39,732 nt of DNA from positions 1-39,732 of the forward strand of contig JAKIZT010000016.1 of assembly GCA_022707885.1 (NCBI GenBank), written 5' to 3'. Positions 1 through 8,068 of this stretch are shown in pieces. The position numbers and the translations under genes were made by a program. Each line of letters starts with the position of its first letter. Within the stretch, counting starts at the first letter, position 1. The notes under the pieces were generated by a model. That model saw nothing but the letters and a program-made list of their open reading frames with translations, searched no databases and was not told the DNA's origin. The stretch comes from Caldisericales bacterium (GTDB lineage Bacteria; Caldisericota; Caldisericia; JAAYUI01).

Positions 1-114
1 GAGGAGGTACTGATAAAATGAATAAAAAAATATGGGTTGTTATAACGGTGGTGGTTGCTGTACTGGTCCTCCTCTTCGTAGCTTTCTGTGTATTGTGTCA
101 AAGGGAGGTGGGTA
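1..114 (+). repeat. Leader-and-anchor repeat, copy 1
   Basis: This segment holds a GAGGAGG ribosome binding site, the start codon and the first ~32 codons of the gene at 18. It matches 1485-1598 with about five mismatches by eye; similarity stops abruptly after the GGAGGTGGGTAT block. The copy begins at the window edge, so it may extend further left. Confidence 0.9.
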
Positions 115-1274
115 TCATCAATACATTCGGAGAGAAATCTGACATGACTTTCATCATCAATCGAACCAGCCACCTTGAGAACACCAGCATAGAAAAGGAA
201 ATCAAAGAAGTGTATGGATGGAAATACCAACATTATTTCTACAATAATAGTATCTCAAAACTCAAGATAGAAGATGATGGCTACATAACCAATGAATTGC
301 TTAATGCCATTACAAACAAAGATAATTATTTGGAGTTTCCAGGCAAAATAATATCACAGCTTGGTAAATACTTCTTTTTGATTCAAAAAAATGATGGCAA
401 TTATATATGCAAAATAAACGAGCAAGATGACAAATTTACTATATCAGGATACACAAAAACACCTTGCAATCGCATATTGTATCTCTCTCCATATCACCTA
501 TTTTGCACTACATCAAAGAACGACATGATTTACATGTATCCAAGAATGGACAGATGGGATTATTTAAAAGACTCACCAAAAATACTCAAATTGGACAAAC
601 CATCATTTATCTCAGGTCCGGAGAGGGAATATTTTACTGAATCATTATATGTTTTCGATGGCCAATTTCTCACCCACTACAATGATGACGGCTCTATTAA
701 TGGAACAGTCAAACTGGATGACGTTCCAATCAATGACAGAATGATACTTATAGGTTACTTTAATGTAAGAGACAACAACGAAGTATTGTTCTATGATGGC
801 TTCAACGCCTGGAGTGTATCATTCAAAGAGAAGAAAGTACTATGGAAAAAACAGATTGACATTATTAGTAATGGAGTAGACAGATTGGGATGCTACTTTG
901 TCCCAACAAAGCAAGGTATAATGGCCATATCTTCCAGCACCGGAGAAACAAAACTAATTGTTGATGGTGATGGGTGGAAGCTGATAGATAGCTGGGGTGA
1001 TAATGAGCATGGAACATACTCCTCCGGTGATATTTTTATTTTTATCCGACAACTCGGCAACAACAAACATGAACCAGTCCTTATCCTTGCCACAGAAGGC
1101 AAAGCCAAGGTTGTTACCTGCGAGCCTTTTGAGGGTGAATATAGAGGATACATTCATCTTTTGGATACAAACCAAAATGGTTATGAAAATTATATAGGTA
1201 ACAATATATTCTTGACTCAATACTGTGTTTATCAATACAGCATTAGACATCCGTTTAAATATATATTTAAATGA
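18..1274 (+). CDS. Membrane-anchored propeller-like hypothetical protein, paralog 1
   Basis: I do not recognise a named family. The 418-residue product starts at an ATG 8 bases after a strong GAGGAGG site. Residues 5-27 form one hydrophobic helix after a lysine-rich start, so the protein is probably an N-terminally anchored protein facing outward. The Cys residues near position 24-27 do not fit a lipobox because Leu precedes the Cys. The body contains motifs such as KKVLWKK and ISSSTGETKL that resemble PQQ-like or quinoprotein propeller blades, but this is weak. The first ~32 residues are nearly identical to those of the gene at 1502, while the rest is very different. It is first of three similar tandem genes and may be part of an operon that begins left of the window. 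Confidence 0.75.
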   Translation: MNKKIWVVITVVVAVLVLLFVAFCVLCQREVGIINTFGEKSDMTFIINRTSHLENTSIEKEIKEVYGWKYQHYFYNNSISKLKIEDDGYITNELLNAITNKDNYLEFPGKIISQLGKYFFLIQKNDGNYICKINEQDDKFTISGYTKTPCNRILYLSPYHLFCTTSKNDMIYMYPRMDRWDYLKDSPKILKLDKPSFISGPEREYFTESLYVFDGQFLTHYNDDGSINGTVKLDDVPINDRMILIGYFNVRDNNEVLFYDGFNAWSVSFKEKKVLWKKQIDIISNGVDRLGCYFVPTKQGIMAISSSTGETKLIVDGDGWKLIDSWGDNEHGTYSSGDIFIFIRQLGNNKHEPVLILATEGKAKVVTCEPFEGEYRGYIHLLDTNQNGYENYIGNNIFLTQYCVYQYSIRHPFKYIFK

Positions 1275-1501
1275 TGCTATAAATTCTCTCAGACTATTTC
1301 TGGGAGTGCCTTTGCAAGATTGGGAAAGGATGATCTGATAATCCCAAAAAAAAGAAAAAGGAAAACCGAGCAGATATACTATCGGCTCCCTCAAAGGCAC
1401 TGTTTCTGCAAAAGGTAAAGTTGGCAAAAACTACAAAAAACCAATACCTTGACAGTGGTATAAAATCATAACAGAGAACATGAAGAGGAGGTACTGGTAA
1501 A
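1275..1501 (+). other. 227-bp spacer with inverted repeat and possible gene remnant
   Basis: No complete gene is visible. The ten bases AGTGCCTTTG at 1305-1314 recur inverted as CAAAGGCACT at 1392-1401. One frame from about 1356 to a TGA at 1450-1452 reads like a protein C-terminus (GSLKGTVSAKGKVGKNYKK) but has no start and is closed by a stop upstream, so it may be an eroded gene tail. A TTGACA occurs at 1449-1454 but has no correctly spaced -10 box. Confidence 0.4.
1395..1410 (+). promoter_or_regulatory. Possible sigma-54 (-24/-12) promoter
   Basis: The sequence has GG at 1396-1397, CAC after it, and GC at 1408-1409 with exactly ten bases between GG and GC, as sigma-54 promoters require. 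The -24 part (GGCAC) is good and the -12 part (CTGCA) is one base off TTGCA. An rpoN gene lies in this window. A chance match is quite possible, and no upstream activator site was found. Confidence 0.22.
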
Positions 1502-1598
1502 ATGAATAAAAAAATATGGGTTGTTATAACGGTGGTGGTTGCTGTACTGGTCCTCCTCTTCATAGCTTTCTGTGTCTTGTGTCAGAAGGAGGTGGGTA
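1485..1598 (+). repeat. Leader-and-anchor repeat, copy 2
   Basis: This is the second copy of the 1-114 segment, offset by 1484 bases. It includes the GAGGAGG site, the start and the membrane-anchor codons. The ectodomain codons that follow are unrelated at DNA level. Confidence 0.9.
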
Positions 1599-2761
1599 TT
1601 TCCCCCTGTGGAGCGCCGGAAAATTATATCAAATGGAACCTTATCGATAGCAAACCCTTTGAAGAAAAGCCAATAAGTTATGTTGACAAGGCTCCATTTG
1701 GAAGCGACAGGTTTTTGCTGACTGTCAGCAAAGATGGCACCAGGATGTTTGGTTATGAGGACATAACCAGAAAAATGCCGGTTTGGGAAACAGAATTAAG
1801 CGGCAAATATGTTGACCACTCACTATTTTTTACCGGTGGCGTCCTTGTTCTGTCAGTTTTGAGCAAGATGGGAGATTCTAATCATCTTACTTGTTATGAT
1901 ATACCGAAAAAGAAGATATTATGGGAAACAAAAACTAAATCAGATGTGATAATAAGCAAGCAAACCATCCATGAACCATCATCTGATATTGAAGATCGGC
2001 AATTAGTTCTTAGAGGTAATGGATTTATCGAGGCAAAACTCTTATATAGTGGATTGGATCTTGGCATAATGAAAGTAAATAATGAATACGACATCTTTCC
2101 GGAGTTTCCATTATTCGTAGTCAATGATGGCTGCAAATTAAGATACTACATAATTGATCAGAAGGACGGAATAGCGAAAATTTTTGAGAAAATAGCTTCT
2201 GATCCATGTTTGGAACCGAACAAGATAGAATCAATGAATGCTGAAAATGGCCCATATGAGGAGTACTCATACGTTTTTTCTGATGGCAAATTTCTGTTTT
2301 CGTCAAGCACTTTTGCGCATGTCCGTGATTTTAATGTAGGCAGCAATTTCAAACTACCAGTTGAAAATGTAAGGCCAGGATTTGTTGAGGATATGATTTT
2401 CCCATATTCTGACGGTATTTGTTGGATCAAGGATGCCCAGCGCAAAAATGATAAAGCAAAATTTGTTAAGGTGATCGATGGCAAAGGATATGAAGCAATA
2501 ACGCCACTGGAATTGAACGAGAATAGTAACGACGGACATGATGCACCTGAAGGTTTTTCTTATAAATCCTACTTGCTCAAGATCGGTGATAGATACAAAA
2601 TAGTTAGAGTGAAAGAGGGAGTAGCTGGTTCAGTCAAATTCACCGTTGATAATATTCAACCTTTTGAAAATGGAACTGAGGTTTATCTGATCTATTACGA
2701 AGATCGCGACGGTGCACTCTATTTTCTGACCAATAGGGGCACGTATTCGGTGAGAATGTAA
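1502..2761 (+). CDS. Membrane-anchored propeller-like hypothetical protein, paralog 2
   Basis: The 419-residue product has the same N-terminal anchor as the gene at 18 (one helix, residues 5-27) followed by a different extracytoplasmic region. The region has features of PQQ-like propeller blades: KMPVWETELSGKY, then TCYDIPKKKILWETKTK, with strand-turn-strand spacing typical of these repeats. No catalytic motif is seen. The ATG lies 8 bases after GAGGAGG. The stop is 42 bases before the next gene, in the same reading frame. The function is unknown; a structural or ligand-binding surface protein is the most that can be inferred. Confidence 0.77.
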   Translation: MNKKIWVVITVVVAVLVLLFIAFCVLCQKEVGISPCGAPENYIKWNLIDSKPFEEKPISYVDKAPFGSDRFLLTVSKDGTRMFGYEDITRKMPVWETELSGKYVDHSLFFTGGVLVLSVLSKMGDSNHLTCYDIPKKKILWETKTKSDVIISKQTIHEPSSDIEDRQLVLRGNGFIEAKLLYSGLDLGIMKVNNEYDIFPEFPLFVVNDGCKLRYYIIDQKDGIAKIFEKIASDPCLEPNKIESMNAENGPYEEYSYVFSDGKFLFSSSTFAHVRDFNVGSNFKLPVENVRPGFVEDMIFPYSDGICWIKDAQRKNDKAKFVKVIDGKGYEAITPLELNENSNDGHDAPEGFSYKSYLLKIGDRYKIVRVKEGVAGSVKFTVDNIQPFENGTEVYLIYYEDRDGALYFLTNRGTYSVRM

Positions 2762-2803
2762 TTTTGTCAATCTGAAGAAAAGATATGGGTTAGCAAAAAG
2801 CTT

Positions 2804-4003
2804 GTGAAGAGAAAAAGTATTGTTTTGATTATAATAGGAGTGTTGCTTCCGGTTGTTGCTATATGTTATCTTACCCAAGAAAACACTGTGGTAGTAAATT
2901 TTGGTGATCACAAAGTTGGGGTTAGCATCGCAGATGTAACTGACAAAAGACCAATGGGAATAATGGTTGGATCAGCCATCGATGGTTTTGATTTTAGGCC
3001 TTATGTGTATCAAGATAGTTTGACAATATATGATAATATAAAAAACAACACAGAATTGGAGAGAATCGTTCTGCCTGGACCCGTAGTTTCTTGTGGCAGC
3101 TTTAGAAAGGATGATTTGTACTCTAAACCAGGATATATTTTTCTTATCTCCAGACAACAGGATTCTTTTGAATTTATGTGTTATATTCTAAAACCACTAG
3201 ATGCCGAGGAGATTGAAAACAAAACAGACGCAAAAAAGCCCTTGGTGTCGCTTTGCTGGAAAAAAATGATAGATTCGGATGAAATCATTTCAGCAGAATT
3301 CCGTCTTGGGAGAAGCGACGGACAAAACTTGGTTGTTTGTAGATCTCTGAATAAGCAATACTTGTATTATTTTGATTTGCAGGGCAACCTGGTTTTAAAA
3401 GAAGACATAGACCCCAAAACAGTGATTGGCAAAATAAACAAAAATCTGGGCAGTTTTGATGGGCGTTTTGTAAGAGTTTGGGGTGCAATTGATAAAACCT
3501 ATGATCTTGGGACAACAAAATCTACCCAGGGAGCTTTTTTCCCGGGATTGGGTGAAAGTGGAATGTGGTTTTGTGATGGCGACTCAATTAAATCAATAAA
3601 CGTGACCACTGGCAAAATAGAATGGGAATTTAAGACTCCAGGAATTAAAAAGCCTGTAATATGCCATCTTTTTTATCCTTATGAAAAAGGGACTTTTGAA
3701 CTCGTTCGTTTGAAAGACAAGAAGCCAAAATACTCTTTTTTGCATGTTTCCAACAAACAATATGATTTTGTCTATAATGTTGGAGGAGAGAATTTCTTGG
3801 CAGGTTTTTATGAAAGTGGCAAAACAAGATTGTTTGTTATTGGGCCCACTTCAAATGGTTCTGAAGGATTATTCAGAGAGTTTGAAATTGAGTCTATCGA
3901 AGGAAAAGTCGAGGATATATATTGGGATGGAGAAAATTATAACAATAATCTGAGGATGACCACAAACAGGAAAGTTTACAAAGTGGTAGCCCGGGATTTC
4001 TAA
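2804..4003 (+). CDS. Membrane-anchored propeller-like hypothetical protein, paralog 3
   Basis: This 399-residue protein begins at a GTG with only a weak ribosome site, which suggests translation after the preceding gene. Residues 4-22 are a hydrophobic helix following KRK. The remainder contains blade-like motifs, for example SINVTTGKIEWEFKTPG, and MWFCDGDSIKS just before it, matching the PQQ-like pattern of a residue pair after a turn and a conserved Trp. It lacks the near-identical anchor of paralogs 1 and 2, although the bases just upstream contain ATATGGGTT, also found in their anchor. The gene is AT-rich like its two neighbours. It is probably the same functional group; the substrate or partner is unknown. 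Confidence 0.73.
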   Translation: MKRKSIVLIIIGVLLPVVAICYLTQENTVVVNFGDHKVGVSIADVTDKRPMGIMVGSAIDGFDFRPYVYQDSLTIYDNIKNNTELERIVLPGPVVSCGSFRKDDLYSKPGYIFLISRQQDSFEFMCYILKPLDAEEIENKTDAKKPLVSLCWKKMIDSDEIISAEFRLGRSDGQNLVVCRSLNKQYLYYFDLQGNLVLKEDIDPKTVIGKINKNLGSFDGRFVRVWGAIDKTYDLGTTKSTQGAFFPGLGESGMWFCDGDSIKSINVTTGKIEWEFKTPGIKKPVICHLFYPYEKGTFELVRLKDKKPKYSFLHVSNKQYDFVYNVGGENFLAGFYESGKTRLFVIGPTSNGSEGLFREFEIESIEGKVEDIYWDGENYNNNLRMTTNRKVYKVVARDF

Positions 4004-4066
4004 TTCCATTGTTATATTGTTAAGCTTGCATAAAATACATCTTCTAATGTTTGCATATTCAAGTGA

Positions 4067-4094
4067 TTGACTATTATTGTAATTTATCCATAAT
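4067..4094 (+). promoter_or_regulatory. Sigma-70-type promoter for the surface protein at 4149
   Basis: TTGACT at 4067-4072 and CATAAT at 4089-4094 are separated by 16 bases. The predicted 5' untranslated region is about 48 bases and includes an AAAGGAGA ribosome site. Confidence 0.55.
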
Positions 4095-4148
4095 AAATCT
4101 CTGGAAAGATAACACTCTGTTTTTTATTGCAAAAGGAGAATTTTATAA

Positions 4149-6746
4149 ATGAAACCGCTCAGAATGATGGTCTCTACTATTCTTGTGATCTCCTGCTTGC
4201 TGTGCCTGCCAAAGTCAGGTTCCATCAATGCTTCAATATTTGATGTCGGACCAATTAATTTTGACGGGAGTTTCAATATCCAAAAAGGTATAGACACAAA
4301 CAGGGACGGAATCTACAACGATGGCGACAAGACAGTAAGGGCTGGGGATACTGTTTCATACAGAATAAATTGGGAATTCAATCAGGGAAACGATCCTCTT
4401 GTTGATCCTTATGTTTATGATACAATCCCAGCTGGAACGCATTATCTTGCAGGGAGCGCAACCCCACTCAATGATCTTTCATACTCCACGGACAATGGTC
4501 TGAGCTGGACACCTGGAGAACCACCGGATGGTTCACAGGCAGGAACAATGTTTCGCTGGGGGCCAATACCGCAGGGATGGACAACAGCTGGCAATATTCC
4601 ATTTGATCCCATTGTGAACAATGCCCTTGTGAGTGGCACTGCCGCCCAGGTTTCGCTTGCGCTTGATCCAAACGGGCGTCCTTGCATGGCATTTTCTGAT
4701 TACATTGGCTATAGCGGTTCCAGGTATGACATATTTTTTGTTAAATGGGACGGTACCAGGTGGGTTGGTGCGAATGGCCAGCCCTATGATCCGCTGACTG
4801 GTGCAAATGCCAATGTGAGCAAGGTTGTTACTGATTCAGACGGTGCCTCGCTGGCAATTGACAAATACGGGTATCCATGCATTGCCTGGGGCGAGAAGAT
4901 CCATCCAGACACTATTACGAGCTGGGAAATATTCTTTGTGAGATGGAATGGCTACATGTGGGTCAATGCCCAGGGCGAACAATATGATGGCTCAAACGCC
5001 AATGTTAGCAATACACCGAGCACCTCCTACGGCGTTTCCCTTGCCATAGATGGCCAGAACAACCCAAATCTAGTCTGGTATGACTATTACGGGCCTCCAT
5101 ACAGCTTTGACATCAATTTTCTGAAGTGGGACGGAACTGCCTGGGTAAACGTGCAGGGTGTTCCATACAATGGCGCAAATGCTGATATAAGCAAAACAAG
5201 CAGCAGCTCGGAATTCCCGGTCCTGAAGCTTGATAGCTCTGGAAATCCGTGCGTTTCATGGTCAGAAGGTTCCTATGGTGGCTATGATGTTGTATACATC
5301 AAATGGAACGGGACCGCCTGGGTTGGAGCGAATGGTCTTCCATACAATCCGGTTACCGGCGCAAATGCAAATGTTAGCAGAAACGGCGGCTACTCGAGCT
5401 ATCCTTCGCTTTGTCTGGACAAGTTTGACAACCCGAACATTGTCTGGCACGACTACTCATATGGCGGGACTGCAATAGTGTCTGTAAAATGGGACGGAAC
5501 CCAGTGGACTGGTGCCAATGGCATGCCATATGACCCGGCGACTGGTGCAAACGGCATCGTTGCCATGAATGCTGTTATTGGCGGAGGCCCATCAAATCCG
5601 ACTCGCCTTTCGGCCAAAGTAACGTGCATAGATGTTGATAAAGCCGGTAATCAGTGTGTTTCCTGGTGGGGCAATATTGCCGGAAACAGGGGCATATATT
5701 TTGCCAGGTGGGATGGAACAAAATGGATCGGAGCAAACAAGCAGCCATTCGACCCGATCACCGGTGCAAATGCCTATACCGGCGGAGGGTTTGACGCACA
5801 ATATACAAATTTTGCCAATGCCGTATCAATGGCAATGGAGGACAATTTCGACGAGCCGTTCATTGGGTGGTACAATCAAACACCCGATCTTTACACAGCC
5901 TCACTTATCAAATATCTCCCACCCACGGCACCGCGTTCATTCGGTTTCTCCGCGATAGTTGAAGAAACACCGGTTGATTCAGAGATAAACAATCAGGCTT
6001 TTTCAAGGCATGCATTGGACCAGGGAATGCCGGCTTTGTCAAACAATGTTGCAGTCAAGACAAAAAAACCTGTCAAAAAAGCTGTCCTGGAAATCACAAA
6101 GAAAGCAAAATCTTTCCAGTACAATATTGATGACATATTTGCGTTCCAGATAACTGTCAGAAACATCGGCAATCTTGATGCGACAAACGTTGTTGTTGAT
6201 GATATTTTCCCAAGAGAACTAAAGTATGTTTCATCGCTCCCGTCAGGTGCTGCCGGCCCTTCCAAAATCAGGTACCAGGTCGGAACTTTGTCACCGGGAC
6301 AGTCAAGGACTTATCTGTTGAAATTCAGCCTTGCAAGATCGTTGTCTTTTGCCGGGAATTGTCTGACGATAACCAACAAGGCCAGTGCCATGTCGGACTC
6401 TGCAGAGCCAGTTGCAGGCTATGCCACGATAAGTGTTTGCAAACAGCCCCCAACAAAGGAAATAGTCCTTGATGTGACCTGGAAGGGTGTTAATACAAAA
6501 ACAAACGAGGCAAGGGCGAACGAAGAAATAAAACTCGACCTCTCCGTCGAGGGTGGGGCCCCGCCATATGAAGTAACAGTTAATTGGGACAATGGCACCA
6601 AATCCACCAAAACGATACAGAGCAAAGACGATCTAATAAGTTTTGAAAATTCCTATTCAAGCCAGGGTGATTTTGAGGTTCTGATAACCTGTGTCGATTC
6701 TTTTGGAAGGTCGGCAAGGCAGTCCAGAATTATCCATATAAAGTAG
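4149..6746 (+). CDS. Secreted propeller protein with DUF11-type and PKD-like domains
   Basis: The 865-residue product starts with a signal peptide (about residues 1-28). Residues ~40-140 and ~594-625 look like the two halves of one DUF11-type adhesion domain: the first contains DTIPAGTHYL and FRWGPI, the second FGFSAIVEETPVDSEINNQA. Between them lie about seven ~60-residue repeats (160-592) of the form SLAID..G.P.I.W, F.KWDGT.W, PYDP.TGANANVS, which would close as a seven-bladed propeller. A complete DUF11 domain follows (~645-765, with RNIGNLDATNVVVDDIFP), then a PKD/Ig-like C-terminal domain (~770-865). No sortase or PEP-CTERM tail is visible. It has its own promoter and a hairpin after it. 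A surface or matrix protein is the likely role; ligand unknown. Confidence 0.85.
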   Translation: MKPLRMMVSTILVISCLLCLPKSGSINASIFDVGPINFDGSFNIQKGIDTNRDGIYNDGDKTVRAGDTVSYRINWEFNQGNDPLVDPYVYDTIPAGTHYLAGSATPLNDLSYSTDNGLSWTPGEPPDGSQAGTMFRWGPIPQGWTTAGNIPFDPIVNNALVSGTAAQVSLALDPNGRPCMAFSDYIGYSGSRYDIFFVKWDGTRWVGANGQPYDPLTGANANVSKVVTDSDGASLAIDKYGYPCIAWGEKIHPDTITSWEIFFVRWNGYMWVNAQGEQYDGSNANVSNTPSTSYGVSLAIDGQNNPNLVWYDYYGPPYSFDINFLKWDGTAWVNVQGVPYNGANADISKTSSSSEFPVLKLDSSGNPCVSWSEGSYGGYDVVYIKWNGTAWVGANGLPYNPVTGANANVSRNGGYSSYPSLCLDKFDNPNIVWHDYSYGGTAIVSVKWDGTQWTGANGMPYDPATGANGIVAMNAVIGGGPSNPTRLSAKVTCIDVDKAGNQCVSWWGNIAGNRGIYFARWDGTKWIGANKQPFDPITGANAYTGGGFDAQYTNFANAVSMAMEDNFDEPFIGWYNQTPDLYTASLIKYLPPTAPRSFGFSAIVEETPVDSEINNQAFSRHALDQGMPALSNNVAVKTKKPVKKAVLEITKKAKSFQYNIDDIFAFQITVRNIGNLDATNVVVDDIFPRELKYVSSLPSGAAGPSKIRYQVGTLSPGQSRTYLLKFSLARSLSFAGNCLTITNKASAMSDSAEPVAGYATISVCKQPPTKEIVLDVTWKGVNTKTNEARANEEIKLDLSVEGGAPPYEVTVNWDNGTKSTKTIQSKDDLISFENSYSSQGDFEVLITCVDSFGRSARQSRIIHIK

Positions 6747-6759
6747 CTCCCATACCAGT

Positions 6760-6804
6760 GCCTGGCAAAATCTAAATGATTTCGCCAGGCATGCGCCGAT
6801 TTTT
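6760..6804 (+). terminator. Hairpin with short T run, possible terminator
   Basis: TGCCTGGC at 6760-6767 pairs with GCCAGGCA at 6784-6791, with a further AATC/GATT inner stem and a TAAAT loop. A T run (6800-6804) follows eight bases later, which is further than in a classical terminator. It lies 14 bases after the stop of the 4149 gene. Confidence 0.42.
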
Positions 6805-6831
6805 GACCTGGACCGGCCCTGTCGCTATAAT
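6803..6831 (+). promoter_or_regulatory. Strong sigma-70 promoter for the M23 peptidase gene
   Basis: TTGACC at 6803-6808 and a perfect TATAAT at 6826-6831 are separated by 17 bases. Transcription should start near 6838, just ahead of the AGGAGG at 6839-6844. This rules out an in-frame TTG at 6832 as the start codon. Confidence 0.75.
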
Positions 6832-6849
6832 TTGTGGCAGGAGGTCGAA

Positions 6850-8028
6850 ATGAAACTTATGCCTTTTATATTGGTTATTTTGCTGGCCATTTGTTCATTG
6901 GGGTGCGGCATGACAAACGAAAACGCTGGTTCTGGTGAAAATCTTTCTATTACGACACTTCCCACGGATGTTATTTACAACGTGACAAGAGACACAAAGC
7001 TTGGTACCGAATCTGATTTCCTTGTGAAAGCAATCAAGATTGCAAATGATGGTAAGGAAGTTATTGAAGTAAAATCAATAACTTTTACAGTTTTTGCAAA
7101 TGAGCTGGAAATCTTCAGCCTGGCCTATAAAGGTGAAGAATTAAACTCGCTTTTTAGAAAATACGTAGAGAAATTTGAGAAGATGACATACGATTTTCAG
7201 GAGGGCATTTTCTTTGGGGTGACAGGTTTTGTTGACCTGAAAAAGACGTCCAGGTCCGCTGTGATAGGGTCTGGCCAGGAGGCAGCGATTATAAGTATCC
7301 CCTTCAGGTTTTACTCGGACAGTCCGGCAACAAAATGCGACATCCATATTGAATTCCAGCAGGGTGATAAAACCTTCTCCAGAGATCTGGGTTTGCAAAT
7401 TGCCGAGTATATTTTGAAAAACAAGTATATTTTTCCTGCCAAAGGTATATGGATGGCCATCAACACCTACAATGCCAACTATGGCCACAGGGTCAACAGC
7501 AGTCAGGAGTTTGCTTTTGACCTGATGATCCAGAAGCCCGATCTGATGATGTATCCTCCATCCGGCAAGAATGAAGATTATGATTGCTGGGGCAAGGCGA
7601 TAGTAGCCGCCGCGGATGGAAAAGTTGTTGATTTTGCTGATGGTGTGCCAAACAATCCGTCGCAACTTGGCTCACGACTGTCCAAGGAAGAGCTGGAAAA
7701 AGTAAGGGAAAAACTTGGAGCAGTGGCAATGGTTGGTGGGAACTATGTCATACTGGAACATCCCGGAAGCGAGTTTACATTCTATGCCCACTTGATCAAT
7801 GGATCGGTGAAAGTCAAAAAGGGCGACATGGTCAAGCAGGGGCAGGTATTGGGGCTTTGCGGAAATTCTGGCAACTCGGACGCTCCACACCTGCATTTTC
7901 ACATCATGAATGGGCCGTCGGTTCTTGGTTCAAGGGGGTTGCCAATGAAATTCACGAACCTCAAAGATTTTGTGGGTGGCAAGATTGACCAGATCACAGA
8001 CCCGAATCTGGTGGTGTTGGCCGAGTAG
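6850..8028 (+). CDS. M23-family metallopeptidase lipoprotein
   Basis: The 392-residue protein belongs to the M23 (LytM/lysostaphin-like) zinc endopeptidases, which cut peptide cross-links in peptidoglycan. The signal peptide ends in SLGC, a lipobox with the lipidated Cys at residue 19. Residues ~25-190 are an uncharacterised N-terminal region. The zinc ligands appear intact: H213 and D224 in the HRVNSSQEFAFD motif, and HLHFH at 347-351. YAHL and KKGDMVKQGQVLG are typical of the fold. The start is set by AGGAGG at 6839-6844 with a 5-base gap. It stands alone between its own promoter and the convergent arsenic operon. A role in cell wall remodelling is likely; the exact bond cut is unknown. Confidence 0.9.
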   Translation: MKLMPFILVILLAICSLGCGMTNENAGSGENLSITTLPTDVIYNVTRDTKLGTESDFLVKAIKIANDGKEVIEVKSITFTVFANELEIFSLAYKGEELNSLFRKYVEKFEKMTYDFQEGIFFGVTGFVDLKKTSRSAVIGSGQEAAIISIPFRFYSDSPATKCDIHIEFQQGDKTFSRDLGLQIAEYILKNKYIFPAKGIWMAINTYNANYGHRVNSSQEFAFDLMIQKPDLMMYPPSGKNEDYDCWGKAIVAAADGKVVDFADGVPNNPSQLGSRLSKEELEKVREKLGAVAMVGGNYVILEHPGSEFTFYAHLINGSVKVKKGDMVKQGQVLGLCGNSGNSDAPHLHFHIMNGPSVLGSRGLPMKFTNLKDFVGGKIDQITDPNLVVLAE

Positions 8029-8068
8029 TTATCTTTAAAATTGGGAACACATCCCTCTCAGTGCATTA

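Noticed and set aside
1449..1477. Sigma-70 promoter at TTGACA (1449)
   Set aside because: No -10 box lies 15-19 bases downstream; the TATAAA at 1459 is only 4 bases away.
8029..8068. Bidirectional terminator between the M23 and acr3 genes
   Set aside because: No stable stem was found in these 40 bases.
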